From: Hemileia vastatrix
Lineage: Eukaryota > Basidiomycota > Pucciniomycetes > Pucciniales > Zaghouaniaceae
NCBI GenBank assembly: GCA_030280995.1
Contig: JASXTE010000009.1
Location: 1,830,501-1,894,500, forward strand
DNA: 64,000 nt
Reading direction: 5' to 3'
The stretch's first letter is position 1. Each line of letters begins with the position of its first letter. The notes under the pieces were generated by a model. The model was not told where the DNA came from, searched no databases, and was given only the letters and a program-made list of their open reading frames with translations. The translations under genes and the position numbers were made by a program. Positions 1 through 10,890 of this stretch are shown piece by piece.

Positions 1-1454
1 TCCTTCTGCTTCTGAAAGTGCTGATCAGCTAGGAAGAGATTGGGCTAGTGAAGTATTGAGGGAATTTTTTGGAGACCAATCATCATCTGCTCAGCCTAAC
101 CAAGGAGCAAGCACAAGTGGAGCAGGTAAGTCAAATTTGTAGTGTATTATTTTATTGAAAAATAACCAATTTAATTAACTTATTTGAATTGTTAGTGAAT
201 CCCTCAATCATTATGGGTATCAGTGATTACCACAGACTCAATTCAGCAGAGTCTCATGAGCGAGAACGGGGGTTAAGGGCTGTAAGAGGCTTAGTTAGAA
301 GGAATTATGTTCCCAGGAGCTCGGACAGTCTAAATAGAAATATTTACCACTTTCTGAAGTATTGTCTTGGGGGACCAACACAAATATCAAAATATCCTGC
401 GAGCCCAACACCTTTGGAGATTGAAAATTGGAAAGATTGGAGCCAATTCAAACTAAAAACCATTCAAACTGTCCTAACCCAAGTCCAATCTTCTAACCGT
501 GCCAATTCTGCAGCTGATCGACAATTTCTGATAACCAATTCTATAGCCTTCTTGCGATCCAAAATTCGACTACCTGAATTTTTTCCAGCACCTGAGCCTC
601 GAGGACTAAAAGGAGGAGCACCGATCCCACTTTCTGTCAAAAGAAACTTAGAGCCTGAATTGCAAGAAAAAGGTTTTTGGAAATTCGTGTTTGATTGGAC
701 TTGCCGTGATTTTTCAGGATCAACTTGGAATCAAGTCATGGGAAGCATAGTATGCGACCACTGTACCAGATGGCTCACCACCTTGAATACAATCGATCAG
801 TCAAAGCTTCAGTTCACTCAATGTGTTATTGAGAAATGGGTAGTTAATAAGGGGAAGGAGATGATAAGGTTGTTTGGGCAAGAAGAGGAAAGGGTAGCAA
901 GAGAAAAGATTGAAAAGAGGGCAAGGGCACAAGTAAAACGTTATCCGACCAAGGTAAGTTTTTTATTTTACTTTGCTTTTTGTTATTATGAAGCTGATTT
1001 AGTTAAAATTCAGATTGCTAGTGCACGCTACAAGTTAGCAAGAGATCTCTGCAGTGATGTGCCAGGTTTTGTTGTGCTTTTTCATGATACTAGGTGCATC
1101 TCTGATATCGAGGAAGGCCCAGCACCAGCCCCAACTGCACCTATGCGAGCTATTCCTGGATGACAAAATCCTGAACTCAATGATTTGTTTAAAAAAATTG
1201 ATAAGATGACAAAGGACTTAGCCCATACACCAGCTCAAAGAAAATCAGCATTAAAAACATATGCACGGTCATCAGAAAGGACAGTTGCACAAAATGGTAT
1301 ATTCAATGTTCCCAAATACCTCCCCAAGAATTGCTATTCAGAAACATTTTTGCAAGGATTATCTGTGAATGAACGTGAGTTACTTGGGGTTGGAGCTGAT
1401 ATTGATCTGGTAAAGATTTGGGAATCAATTAATAGAGCATCAACAGCATCATAA
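1..1454 (+). pseudogene. 3' part of a spliced gene of unknown function, in-frame TGA
   Basis: I do not recognise the family. One reading frame continues from the window edge through exons 1-125, 196-953 and 1014-1454. The introns are 126-195 (70 bp, GTAAGT...TTAG) and 954-1013 (60 bp, GTAAGT...TTCAG). Both junctions keep phase, and the second intron is 60 bp without a stop, so an unspliced reading also stays open. The protein has a basic RERG/RGLVRRNYVPR stretch near the start of exon 2, a Trp-rich middle (GFWKFVFDWTC, WNQVMGS) and an acidic/basic helix (EEERVAREKIEKRARAQVKR) before the second intron. A TGA at 1161-1163 interrupts the frame; the same frame stays open to 1454 with similar composition, so I read this as a nonsense mutation rather than the natural end. 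The 5' part lies outside the window. It could be cargo of a large transposon ending at 30864 or a host gene fragment. Confidence 0.6.
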
Positions 1455-1659
1455 CTTAGGTATAACGGTGATCTTCTGTGTAATATAGCTATCTTATATT
1501 GAATTTTATGTATTCTGTTTTTTTTCAAAGCAGCTTGGTAAATGTTATAAAGTGATATTGAGAGAGATTAACATTTTATTTAAGAAAAACAAATAATGTA
1601 TGAGATATAAAAATGTATTTTCAACAAATTGATGGTCCATACCTCTTTATGTCACATTT

Positions 1660-3610
1660 ATGTATCCATATTAATTTCAATCGAATTTAATGTTGACCAA
1701 TACATAGTGAATACACGCTATGCCACTTATACTTGCCAGGCATTGCTACCATTAAATATGCCAGTATCAAAAATTAATTTCGATTGAAATTAATGAGCAT
1801 GATAATCATGAATTTCTGGAGTCAACTGCTTATTTTTATGCATGGTGCCTTGCCAACATTAATTTCGATTGAAATTACTTTTGATACTGGCATATTGCAT
1901 GGTGTCTATTCCTGGAAAGTGTAAGTGGCATAGTGTGTATTCATTATGTATTGGTCAACATTAATTTCAATAGAATTTAATATTGACATTTTCATATTGA
2001 ACCCAAACCAGAAAACGACCCAAAAAATTCTTCATAAAACTGCTCATTAATTTCGATCGAAATTATTGAGCACCATATACATATTGAATGGTAGTTATAT
2101 CTGGTGTGTGTAAGTTGTAAAGCTTGTGTTCAATGTTTATTGGTCAACATTAATTTTGATTGAAATTAATATTAATGTGTAAATGATATTTACATGCTCA
2201 ATATGCATTGTAATGTGTTTACTTAAGAATAGAGTGCCCTACTTTTCATCTTACATAAAAATGCTTGGTGGCATGTCAAATTCAATTTTTATTAAAATTA
2301 ATGTTGACATGTTACCATGCATAACAGTAAGCAACTGACTGAATAAATTGATGATAATCATGAACCTTAATTTCGATCAAAATTAATGTTGCCAAGTGCA
2401 GATTGAAAAAAAGCTATGCCACTTACACTAGCCAGGCATATTTACTATTTATTATGTATTGGTCAACATTAATTTTTATAGAAATTAATATGGATATGTA
2501 AATTTTATATTTACCCTCAACATGTATAGTAAATTTCAATACTTAAAAATACTTGCGTCCTTTACATGTCATGCAAAAAAGCATTATATCATTTCAACAT
2601 TAATTTTGATCAAAATTAATGTTGGCATGCCATTATGTATTGAAACAACTAACTGACTGAAAAAGTTCATGATCAAAATGCTCATTAATTTTGATCAAAA
2701 TTAATGTTGACCAATACATATTGAATATAAGTAATCTCCGCTTACTCAGACCAGATATAACTACCATTCAATATGTATATGGTCAGCCTTAATTTCGATC
2801 GAAATTAATGGGAAGTTTTATGAAGAATCTTCTGGGTTGTTTTCTGGCTTGGGTTCAATATGCAAATGTTAACATTAAATTCGATCGAAATTTATGTTGA
2901 CCAATACATAATGAATACACACTATGCCACTTACACTTTCCAGGCATAGCTACATGCAATATGCCAGTATCAAAAGTAATTTTGATCGAAATTAATGTTG
3001 GCAAGGCACCATGCATAAAAATAAGCAGTTGACTTCAGAAATTCATGATTATCATGCTCATTAATTTCGATCGAAATTAATTTTTGATACTGGCATATTT
3101 AATGGTAGCTATGCCTGGCAAGTGTAAGTGGCATAGCATGTATTCAATATGTATTAGTCAACATTAATTTCGATCAAAATTAATATGGACATGGACTATG
3201 CATAAAATTCCTATAAGTATAGTTAAGCTAAGCAGTTAGATAAACTGGTTTGATCAAGTACACCATATAAAAATTGATGTTTTAATGCCTTGGTTAATTT
3301 CGATCAAAATTAATTTTAAGCCATGCATGTTGAATTTTATCTATGTCTGTGTAGTCCATGTGAAATGGCTTGTATTCAATATGCAGGGGTCTATATTAAT
3401 TTCGATCGAAATTATGAGGTTCATTGCCTCATAAATTTGATGGTTTCTGTCAGTGTTTCATGCATGGTGCCATATGATACTTGTTGATTCCTATCAAAAT
3501 TAATTTCAACACAAATATATTGAATACAAACCATGGCACTTACACTACTTGGTCATAGCTAAAATTCAATATGCTAGTCTCAAAATTAATTTCGATAGAA
3601 ATTAATCAGG
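1660..3610. repeat. Palindrome array, copy A
   Basis: About 20 copies of the perfect or near-perfect palindrome TTAATTTCGATCGAAATTAA lie 80-130 bp apart, for example near 1770, 2044, 2367, 2600, 2790, 2972, 3060, 3165, 3295 and 3580. The commonest variants change the two CpGs to TpG/CpA (core TTTTGATCAAAA). Spacers recur in both orientations: the spacer with the words GATACTGGCATAT, AAGTGTAAGTGGCATAG and GTATTGGTCAACATTAA reads forward near 1880-1960 and 3075-3165, and as its reverse complement near 1690-1770 and 2890-2970. The block is therefore inverted repeats at two scales. No ORF crosses it. The part from 2174 onward is duplicated at 30865-32220. The stretch 1455-1659 before it holds nothing I can identify. 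Confidence 0.9.
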
Positions 3611-4637
3611 ATCCATGAAGTTTATCAATAGTGTATGAGTTAAGTTTCAAGTCATATGTTTCATCATTTTCTTGCACCCATTTCTAGGTTATCTCAAAAA
3701 AATTTTTCAAGTTTTATTATATTAATCAAAACTGTGGTAAGTTGTGAAAAATTAGCTAATCCAAATCTCAAATTGAATATTAATATTTTAATAATTTTGA
3801 ATGTTGCTTAAGGTATTTCATTGGGTGATTCATAATAATATTTTATCAAATAAGTAGTCCTATAACTTTTGAAAAGTAACAATATTGGTATAGTTAGGGA
3901 CAACAATGCAATATATTGTGCAGACTAAGATATATTGCAAAATAAAACTATTCAATTTTTTTCCCTTAGTTGTATTCAAGTTTATCAAAGGTTTGGTCAC
4001 AGTGCCCACACCCTAGCCTGACACTCCTCCTGTCACTTAAAAAACAAATTCTTATCTTAAATTCTAATGTTACCAATTTTATATTTACAATTCATTTCTT
4101 GTTTGATGAGGCATATCAGTATATATGTGAATCTCACATTGTCATCTGAAAGTAAATTTAACAAATATTCATAAAGGATTATCCTTTTTTCTTCATATAA
4201 TATACTAATTAAGTGTATCTCCATTGTTTAGGAGTAAATTCTAATATAAAAATTTTGTATTTACCCGTGGCAATTCGCATATGGGATATACATTTGTTAT
4301 TATTTGTTTTTCACACTAAAAGTCCCCAAAGAATTACTAGTATTTTCTGTTAGCTACATCAAATTTTGCTTCAATATAAACAGATTGTGATTTAGCATGT
4401 TACTCAGTTTACCCCACTATGAATAATACATGTTAAAAAAAGCTCAAATAATATATAATCCCCCTCTTTATGTTTTCTGTTTCTTTCATCCTCAATTTAA
4501 TTTTAATCTTATTCAATTTTTTATCCTATTAAATTATCAACTTCAATTTCATAGAATAGAGTTTCTTATAATTATTCATCATATTACATCATAATTTTTT
4601 GATATCGAATGCTTTTTTTTAATATTCATTAATCAAT

Positions 4638-7064
4638 ATGTCTAGCATTCAAAATCCTACACCTCCACTTTGTATGTATATCATGTTCCTCTCTCTTAAT
4701 TTATATATTTTACTTATGTTCTATATCTTTTTTTTTCAAAAATTTGATTTTCCAGCACCCAAATGTGTTTCATCCCACTCTTTGATTGATACTTGCTTTG
4801 AAGCTTTTGAGCTTGCACCATGTCTGCCACATGGCATGGCACCTAACCCTCCTGTAATTAGCAATGAGAGGCAGGAAATAACACGAGTTCAGTATTGAAA
4901 TTTACTTGAATTGGCTAGATATAAAACAGAAGAACTTGTCAAGATTCTTAACAATAATCCTTCTCCTTCATATTTATCTAACCCTTGTAATGACTTACTC
5001 CAATATGTGAAAAGCCTTGAAAAATGTATGTTCTTCACCTTTTTTGTCTCCTTTAAAATTAGTAGATAATATTATTAATATTTTTTTCTTCATATATATT
5101 TGTAGCTTACGAGGAGGGTATGATTCCTCCTGATGAAATCATTGTCATTAGGGATGATGATGAGACAGATGAACCATCAGATTTAACTCATGCTTCAACT
5201 TCTAAGGAAAATCTTGAAACACCTGTTATCCGCTCCAAGAAAAAGAGATTATCCCAAGGCTCCTCTTTTGTTCAACGCATTAAACCGGCTGCTGTTTATG
5301 AATTTTCCGATGTATCAAATAATAAATCTTTAAAAAAAAGCAAAGGCTTTGATAATGAGTATATTCTTGTTTCCTTTTTTTTATTGTTATTCTTTTATCT
5401 TTGAAATCCAATCATATATCTCTTTTATTGCTTACATATTGTACTTTTTATATTTCTTTTGATATTTTGTACCGGAAACTCACCTGCTGTAGATTGTTCC
5501 ATCCATAAACGCCCTCTCTCTGATGAAGATGATGAAAAGAGTGATGAAAATAGCAATGATCAACTATCAGAATATGATGCTATGCTTGTTCATCAAAAAA
5601 AGCAAAGTTTAAAATCTTCTTCAAGACATGTTGATATCTTTGATAAAGATGATGATTCAAACAGCTCATCACCAAATTCCTTCATTTCTAAGAAGCAATA
5701 CCCATCACCTCCTAAATTACCTACTTTGACCACTTTGAAAGCTTCTCTACCAATGAAATCAACTCCAATCAAGATATCGAAAAAACCTCTAACTTATTCA
5801 CCCTCAGTTCTAAAAGAATCTGATTTGCTGGAGGAATTCTGTAAAATTCATAATTTTTATAAAGGTAGAATCAGCACGGCAATGGTCCTCAGGTCGTGGT
5901 TGGAAATTGTTACTCTCCTCGAATTACGCTCTTCTACTTCTTCCCAAGAACCCATGTTAAATATTCCAATGTTTACTTTTCATTGGGAAAAATCTTGTGG
6001 AGAAGATTGGCTTTCAAAACTTACTGAGTTATGTAAGTTACCATAATTTTTAGTCTTGACTTTTGTTCTCTTACTTATTTTTTTTTTCCTTTTGTAGCAA
6101 ATATTTTTTTAGAGATTGATAGCTCACAGCTATGGGTACTCGATAATATTGATTTCAAAAAAATAGAAGATTTATGTGATCCTGATGGTTTAAATACTGA
6201 AATTCTTTCCTCAACAAAGAAAACGGATCACCCTGAATCCAATCTTATCCGAATGCTCATGAGATTAATGATCCCAAGTGACCACTGCCGTTCTTCATGG
6301 CTATTTCTTATATCATCTTCACTTTATCTGACCGCACATGAATTCAGCCAGCTTCCATCACATCAAAACATTAACTCAGATTGTCCAATTGAACGTGGTC
6401 TTCAGCTTCTAGCTCACCTTTCAAATCTGAAGAGTCCGATTTCTGATGGCTTAGAAGTTGGTCCCACTGCACTTCAAACCTGTGATATATCAATGTCAAC
6501 TCTTCTTCAAATCAGCAATATTATCATTGATATAATTATGTCAATTATCATTCTTAAATCAAAATATTGTGCTGCAACAATATCAAGTGGCAAGACTAGT
6601 GAAGCTGAACAATCAAGTGAGAAAAATGAAAATACTGAACTGACTATAATGAGAGAGAAACAAAAGGCTGCACTAAACAAAATAAATTCTGAATACTCCC
6701 ACCACCGATATCAATCTTTCACATTCTATATAATCAATGGTGTCCATGGTTTATTTCTGAGCTCTCAAGATCATAGATTGGCTTCAGCAGCTGATTGCTT
6801 AAAGGTAATATCAGAAGTTAAGTTTCTTAATTTACATGAAAAAAAAATCATTTGATGGAAGAAATAATTTGGAAAAATTTAAATAACTATATTTTAACAT
6901 TAATAAAACCTTTTATAGGCAAGTGTGATCCATTTCCTTTAAAACTTGATACCCCAAGTCCTCCGGGAATCGCTAGGGCTATTTCTTCAGATTTTCTTAA
7001 TCACTGGAGCTCCATTCAGCCAGTATCACCTTTTTTTGCTAAACATAGCCTTTCAATAAATTAA
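4638..7064 (+). pseudogene. Unrecognised multi-exon gene, copy A
   Basis: No known domain recognised. Proposed exons: 4638-4671, 4756-5025, 5106-about 5358, about 5493-6032, 6098-6804 and 6919-7064. Introns with GT...AG ends that keep phase are 4672-4755 (84 bp), 5026-5105 (80 bp), 6033-6097 (65 bp) and 6805-6918 (114 bp). I could not place the exon 3/4 junction in phase. The start is the ATG at 4638, whose 11-codon first exon ends at a GTATGT donor. The protein has an acidic Asp/Glu/Ser-rich centre (IRDDDETDEPSD; RPLSDEDDEKSDENS), a basic KSKKKRL-type patch that may be a nuclear signal, and a C-terminal half with regular hydrophobic helices (STLLQISNIIIDIIMSIII). A TGA at 4896-4898, shared with copy B, breaks exon 2. 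It converges on the dioxygenase gene at 7863-9069. Copy A keeps the frame at 6250, where copy B has a stop. Confidence 0.6.
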
Positions 7065-7862
7065 TATTCCAACATGTAAATAGATAAAGTTCTGTCTATA
7101 TGATATATCTTGTATAATTCAAGTTATTTTCCTTCAAATATGTCAAAAATGTGATCATCTTTGAAATTTATTAAGTAACCTTTGACATGATTTTCTAAAT
7201 TAATTATTAAAAAAAATTATTGTAAGTCCAGCAATAACAAAGATTTTAAAATCTACTTATATGATTTCAAATACTTGTATTAAATTCTTAATTATTTTAT
7301 TGTTTATATAAAAATATGATAACTGCTCTAGTTTTGTTACTTTACCTTTAATATTATATAATCTATTAATTATTACAAATATTTTCATTGATTGTAACAT
7401 TTTTAATCAGAAGTAGAACAATTTAAATAATTAAATGAGTAAATTATAAAAAAAATACAATTTAATCCATTATTGATTCAAAATTCTTTCTTCAACTCTT
7501 TATTATTAACTTTTTTATTAATAAGCCTGTTTGACCTAAAATACGATACAGTTAATTTGGTAGCATTAAAAGCACATTTTTATGGCTAATATATTTCAAA
7601 TTCTTTATTATAGTTTTTTTATTTTAGAACCTTTGCTACCAATTTAATAAAAATGACATTTAAAGATTTCACAACTTATATATTTCCTCAAAAGTAAATC
7701 AAATTTTCTTATAATATTATGAAAAAAAATTATTTTATTTCACAAATAAAAAAAATAGATAATACTATAATTATCAAAACTGAAAATGTGACAGCTACTC
7801 CCAGTATTTATCATGTTTAATTTTGCATTAAGTTGTGTATATATAATATAAATTTTTAATAT
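7065..7862. other. AT-rich convergent intergenic spacer, copy A
   Basis: About 800 bp separate the stops of the two convergent genes. It is very AT-rich with many T and A runs that could serve as polyadenylation signals for both. Copy B has the same spacer at 35671-36467. I see no gene, RNA or repeat in it. Confidence 0.7.
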
Positions 7863-9069
7863 TTAAATATCTTGATTTTTTAGATTTGTCTTGACATTAG
7901 ATAAATAATACTTTGCTGAATTTATTTCTTCCTCTATTAAGTCATCTCTTTTCAAAAAAACTCTCAAAGCACTAATCAAATATTTATACCTATCTTTTTC
8001 TTCTTTCATTTCCAAGTATTCTGAAATATCAATATAAAAAACATTAAGCTTTTCTATAGCATGAAAAAGTCTAGTGCTGATTTGAATAGAAGAACCTATC
8101 CTAGTGAAGCCAGGAATTTTGTGACATCTTGAGGTAAAATGCCTTAGTTGATTGGCAGGCCATAATGTCACTGTTATTCCATTAGTTGCTTCAAAGTTGA
8201 TTTTACTTCAAATTTGGGGAAACATAAGTTCTCCACCTATTTGTCGTGGTTGGGTCTTATCATACTTCATATGAATGGTGTTTTTTTCTGTATCTTTAGG
8301 GAAAAATATTCCTAAAGTATACTCACTTGCATCCTTATCGAGATGAACCTCATTAGAGAACCCATTACCATTCCCTCCAGATGTCCAAGTTAAATTACTA
8401 GCAAACAGTACACCCTCTTCTTCACTAGAAACTTTTGAAATTCCAGGAATACCAAATTTGGCGCAAAGATTAGTTGCCTCATTGTACTTTACATATGATA
8501 TTTTTTTAAAAAAATATTCAAAGTACATTGCAATCCTCTTCATTCTTTTTTATATTCATCCGTTTTTACAATATCATCAGTGTATTCATCTGCAAGGAAA
8601 AGCATTCAAAAATTCAGTATTTAAATTAAAAAAAGTGATACTTACGAATATGTAAAGATTTCTTTCTATCTAAAATAAAGCCACCACCAAACATTTTTCC
8701 AAAACCACCAGCTCTTCGATGATAACCATTATTTTTAATTTCATGTTTGCAGTAAGAAGGATCCTTAATGCATTGCACCTTAGCTTCTAACATATCTAGT
8801 TCTTTGAGCTCATGAATTTCAAAAGTCTGCACAAGAACATTAGGTATTAAGACACCTTTTGGTTTATAAATACTACATCCAGGAAAAAAATTGTAATAAT
8901 TATTGCAATCTGTCATAATATTTGCATAAGATCATGCATAGAAATGTGGCTTCTTCCTGTTTGTATCCATTCCAAGAGCGTTTACAAGTTTCATTCAAGT
9001 AGCAATGTCTTTCGCCCACCTATTGTTAGAGTTCTTCCCTGGCCGTTTTTTTTTCAAATCTTTACTCAT
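7863..9069 (-). pseudogene. Tet/JBP-like 2OG-Fe(II) oxygenase, copy A, decayed
   Basis: Two exons on the minus strand: 9069-8646 and 8589-7863, separated by a 56-bp intron (8645-8590, GTAAG...GCAG) that keeps phase. Exon 2 carries the iron-binding HxD in GNGFSNEVHLDKD (near 8335-8375), followed by YTLGIFFP and GGELMFP. Further on is a WPANQLRHFTSRCH segment with the candidate distal His, and TRIGSSIQIS with the candidate 2-oxoglutarate-binding Arg. This order fits Tet/JBP-type dioxygenases, which in basidiomycetes accompany transposons and whose relatives oxidise 5-methylcytosine or thymine; activity here is inferred. Breaks: TGA at 8995-8997 and 8932-8934, a 1-bp deletion near 8544, and TGA at 8208-8210 between the HxD and distal His (the last shared with copy B). 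Copy B is intact at the first three sites, so the two copies decayed separately after the duplication. Confidence 0.7.
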
Positions 9070-9553
9070 TGATGGTTAAATCCTAAGAGAATTCAATTTT
9101 GATTTAAAATAGAAAAAAATCAAAAATTAGAAAATAGTAACATAATTTCAATTATCAGTCAATGATACCTTTAACTTTATCATATCTTCAATATTAGAAA
9201 TACAAAAGTTAGCATATCTACATATTAGTAAATTTATATACTTTTTCTTTATTTCAAATATTAAGAAAGCGTTTCAAAGGTATACTTTATTAAATTATAC
9301 ATATAAAGAGTATAGCTTTATCCTGTATTCATTCAGCAAGTACGAGATTTGGCTCTACACTTAATATTAATAATATAATGAAAGTATAACTCCAATACAC
9401 TAGTAATATTAAAAAATTTACAGAATTATCATATCCACATATATAAAATAAAAAATCTTGCTCTGATCAATATATTGACTTAGAAAGTTATACTTCAATA
9501 AATTATTAATTTTTAAATTGTAGCATTGTCCTGTATGCTTTCAGCAAGTACGA
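9070..9553. promoter_or_regulatory. Upstream region of dioxygenase copy A with 28-bp direct repeats
   Basis: Upstream of the minus-strand gene, a motif with the core ATGCTTTCAGCAAGTACGAG or a close variant occurs at about 9317-9347 and 9526-9553. A third copy lies at 23088-23118, once adjacent before Gypsy-1 inserted. Copy B has all three at 37931-37961, 38139-38167 and 38246-38275. Spacing is about 210 bp and then about 105 bp. The place and repetition suggest protein-binding or promoter elements of the dioxygenase; function is inferred. Confidence 0.4.
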
Positions 9554-10714
9554 TGTGGTAGCCTAAAGTTTAGTACGGCACCTAAATATGTAAATAGAGT
9601 TATCACGGCATGCAAGATTGGTGTTATTATTTTTTATATAAAAGGGTTTTATTTAATTTATTGGAGTTTAAAATATGAAGAAATTGGTCACGAGCGAATG
9701 CCTACACAAAAACAATTTATTTTACGGAGAAAACTTATTTTTTTTACGGTCTGAAAAATTTATAAGTATTAAGTCAAGTCACTCAAGAACCTTGGGAAAT
9801 TTTCCCAGAATTTTTACTATTTTTCTTATATTTTTAAATGAATTTTAAAGTTTTATAGAAATATTTACGTTTTCAAAAATTACTTAACTTTGATGAATTT
9901 TCACGGGGTAATTAGAGCTGCGCAGACTACGAAAATTAGTTTGGTATGTAAAGGGGAAGTAGTTCTATTATGTGTAATTTTTCTAAATTTTTTTATTATA
10001 GTTTTAAGGTTCTAATTGAGTCCGGAAGTCCGGACGGACTCCGTACGGACTCCGTTTCGACTCCGTACGGACTCCGTACAGACTCCGTACGAACTCCGTA
10101 CGGACTCCGTACGGGCTCCGGATTGACTCTGGAAGAGCTCTGGAGGGGAAAACTTAGGCACGTGACTAGGAATACTTAAGCGCTTCTCAAACTCGAAATT
10201 GAGAGTGGGGACATATCATACAGCTTAATCATTAACCACCACGGTCTCATTTTTTATTACTCAACAAATTAAATAAGTTATAATACCCTTATAACATTTA
10301 TTATTTTTTACATAACATTTTAGAAATACAATTCAACAATTTAAATCACACTTCATATAGGGTATCTTTAGAAAGGTCTTCATCGCTGGGACTTGATTAT
10401 TGCTGTCTCATATAAATTTAAATTATTATAAAAACATAAAAGTCAATCTTTTCAGATCTTTCACTGGTACACCTTAATTGTTGTTATCAGTATTTCTTTT
10501 ATCAACAGCCACTTTCTTTAAATCTCAATAAGCGTTAAATATTTTAGAGTTTCATTATTTTTATCAATCAGATTCAAGTAGATTGGTTAGCTTAGTGATT
10601 TAGAATTCCCATTTTTGTTATTTTTATTGGAAGGACGGGGTTTTCAGCTAAATCCACATATCTCCTCCGGATTCTGCTTACAGCAAGGCGACTGTAAGAG
10701 TTTACCTTACCATA
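9554..10714 (+). repeat. Gypsy-1 5' LTR (about 1161 bp)
   Basis: It starts TGTGGTAGCCTAAAG and ends ...TTTACCTTACCATA, matching 21903-23007 almost base for base. The exact end is uncertain by two bases: a TG...CA reading would end it at 10712. It is 56 bp longer than its partner because of extra minisatellite units at 10019-10130. Confidence 0.92.
10019..10130 (+). repeat. Minisatellite inside the Gypsy-1 5' LTR
   Basis: Tandem copies of an 11-12 bp unit, consensus GTACGGACTCC, with variants (GTTTCGACTCC, GTACAGACTCC, GTACGAACTCC). The 3' LTR (22370-22410) keeps only about two or three units. Each unit contains the self-complementary GTACGGAC/CCGTACGG core, so the array can fold on itself. 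Confidence 0.9.
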
Positions 10715-10732
10715 GTTGGCACCCAACATGGG
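10713..10732 (+). promoter_or_regulatory. Gypsy-1 primer-binding site candidate
   Basis: Directly after the 5' LTR lies TTGGCACCCAACATGGGG, beginning with the TGG that pairs with the CCA end of a tRNA. The tRNA cannot be named from sequence alone. The leader 10733-10890 contains two copies of GCCTGCAAGAGGC (near 10790 and 10836), each able to form a small hairpin. Confidence 0.6.
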
Positions 10733-10890
10733 GTTCGATTTCTCTAGCTTTCTTTAAAGACTTACTTGGATCAAGAACGTTATTAGCCTGCAAGAGGCTT
10801 ATTTTCTGGAACTCTAATTGTATTTTTGTTATTGGCCTGCAAGAGGCTTGTTATTTTATCGATTGTTAACGCTTTTCATTACTTATTGGG

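Larger units (their letters stand above)
2174..9553. repeat. Large duplicated unit, copy A (left part)
   Basis: This stretch aligns almost base for base with 30865-38163, with a few percent substitutions and small indels. It contains most of the palindrome array, the gene pair and the region upstream of the dioxygenase. Copy A is cut at 9553 by Gypsy-1 and resumes at 23008. The interval 3611-4637, between the palindromes and the first gene, is AT-rich with no gene; it should hold the promoter of the plus-strand gene, but I can point to no convincing box. The left breakpoint against copy B is 2173/2174, directly after the half-palindrome ATTAATATT. Confidence 0.9.

Noticed and set aside
1660..3610. 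CRISPR-like array of palindromic repeats with spacers
   Set aside because: Spacers are not unique, recur in both orientations and are far longer than CRISPR spacers. The host is eukaryotic and no cas gene is present.
9970..10179. ORF with GLRTDSVRTPY repeats
   Set aside because: It is a translation of the LTR minisatellite. The 3' LTR lacks most units and no start context or transcript sense supports a protein.
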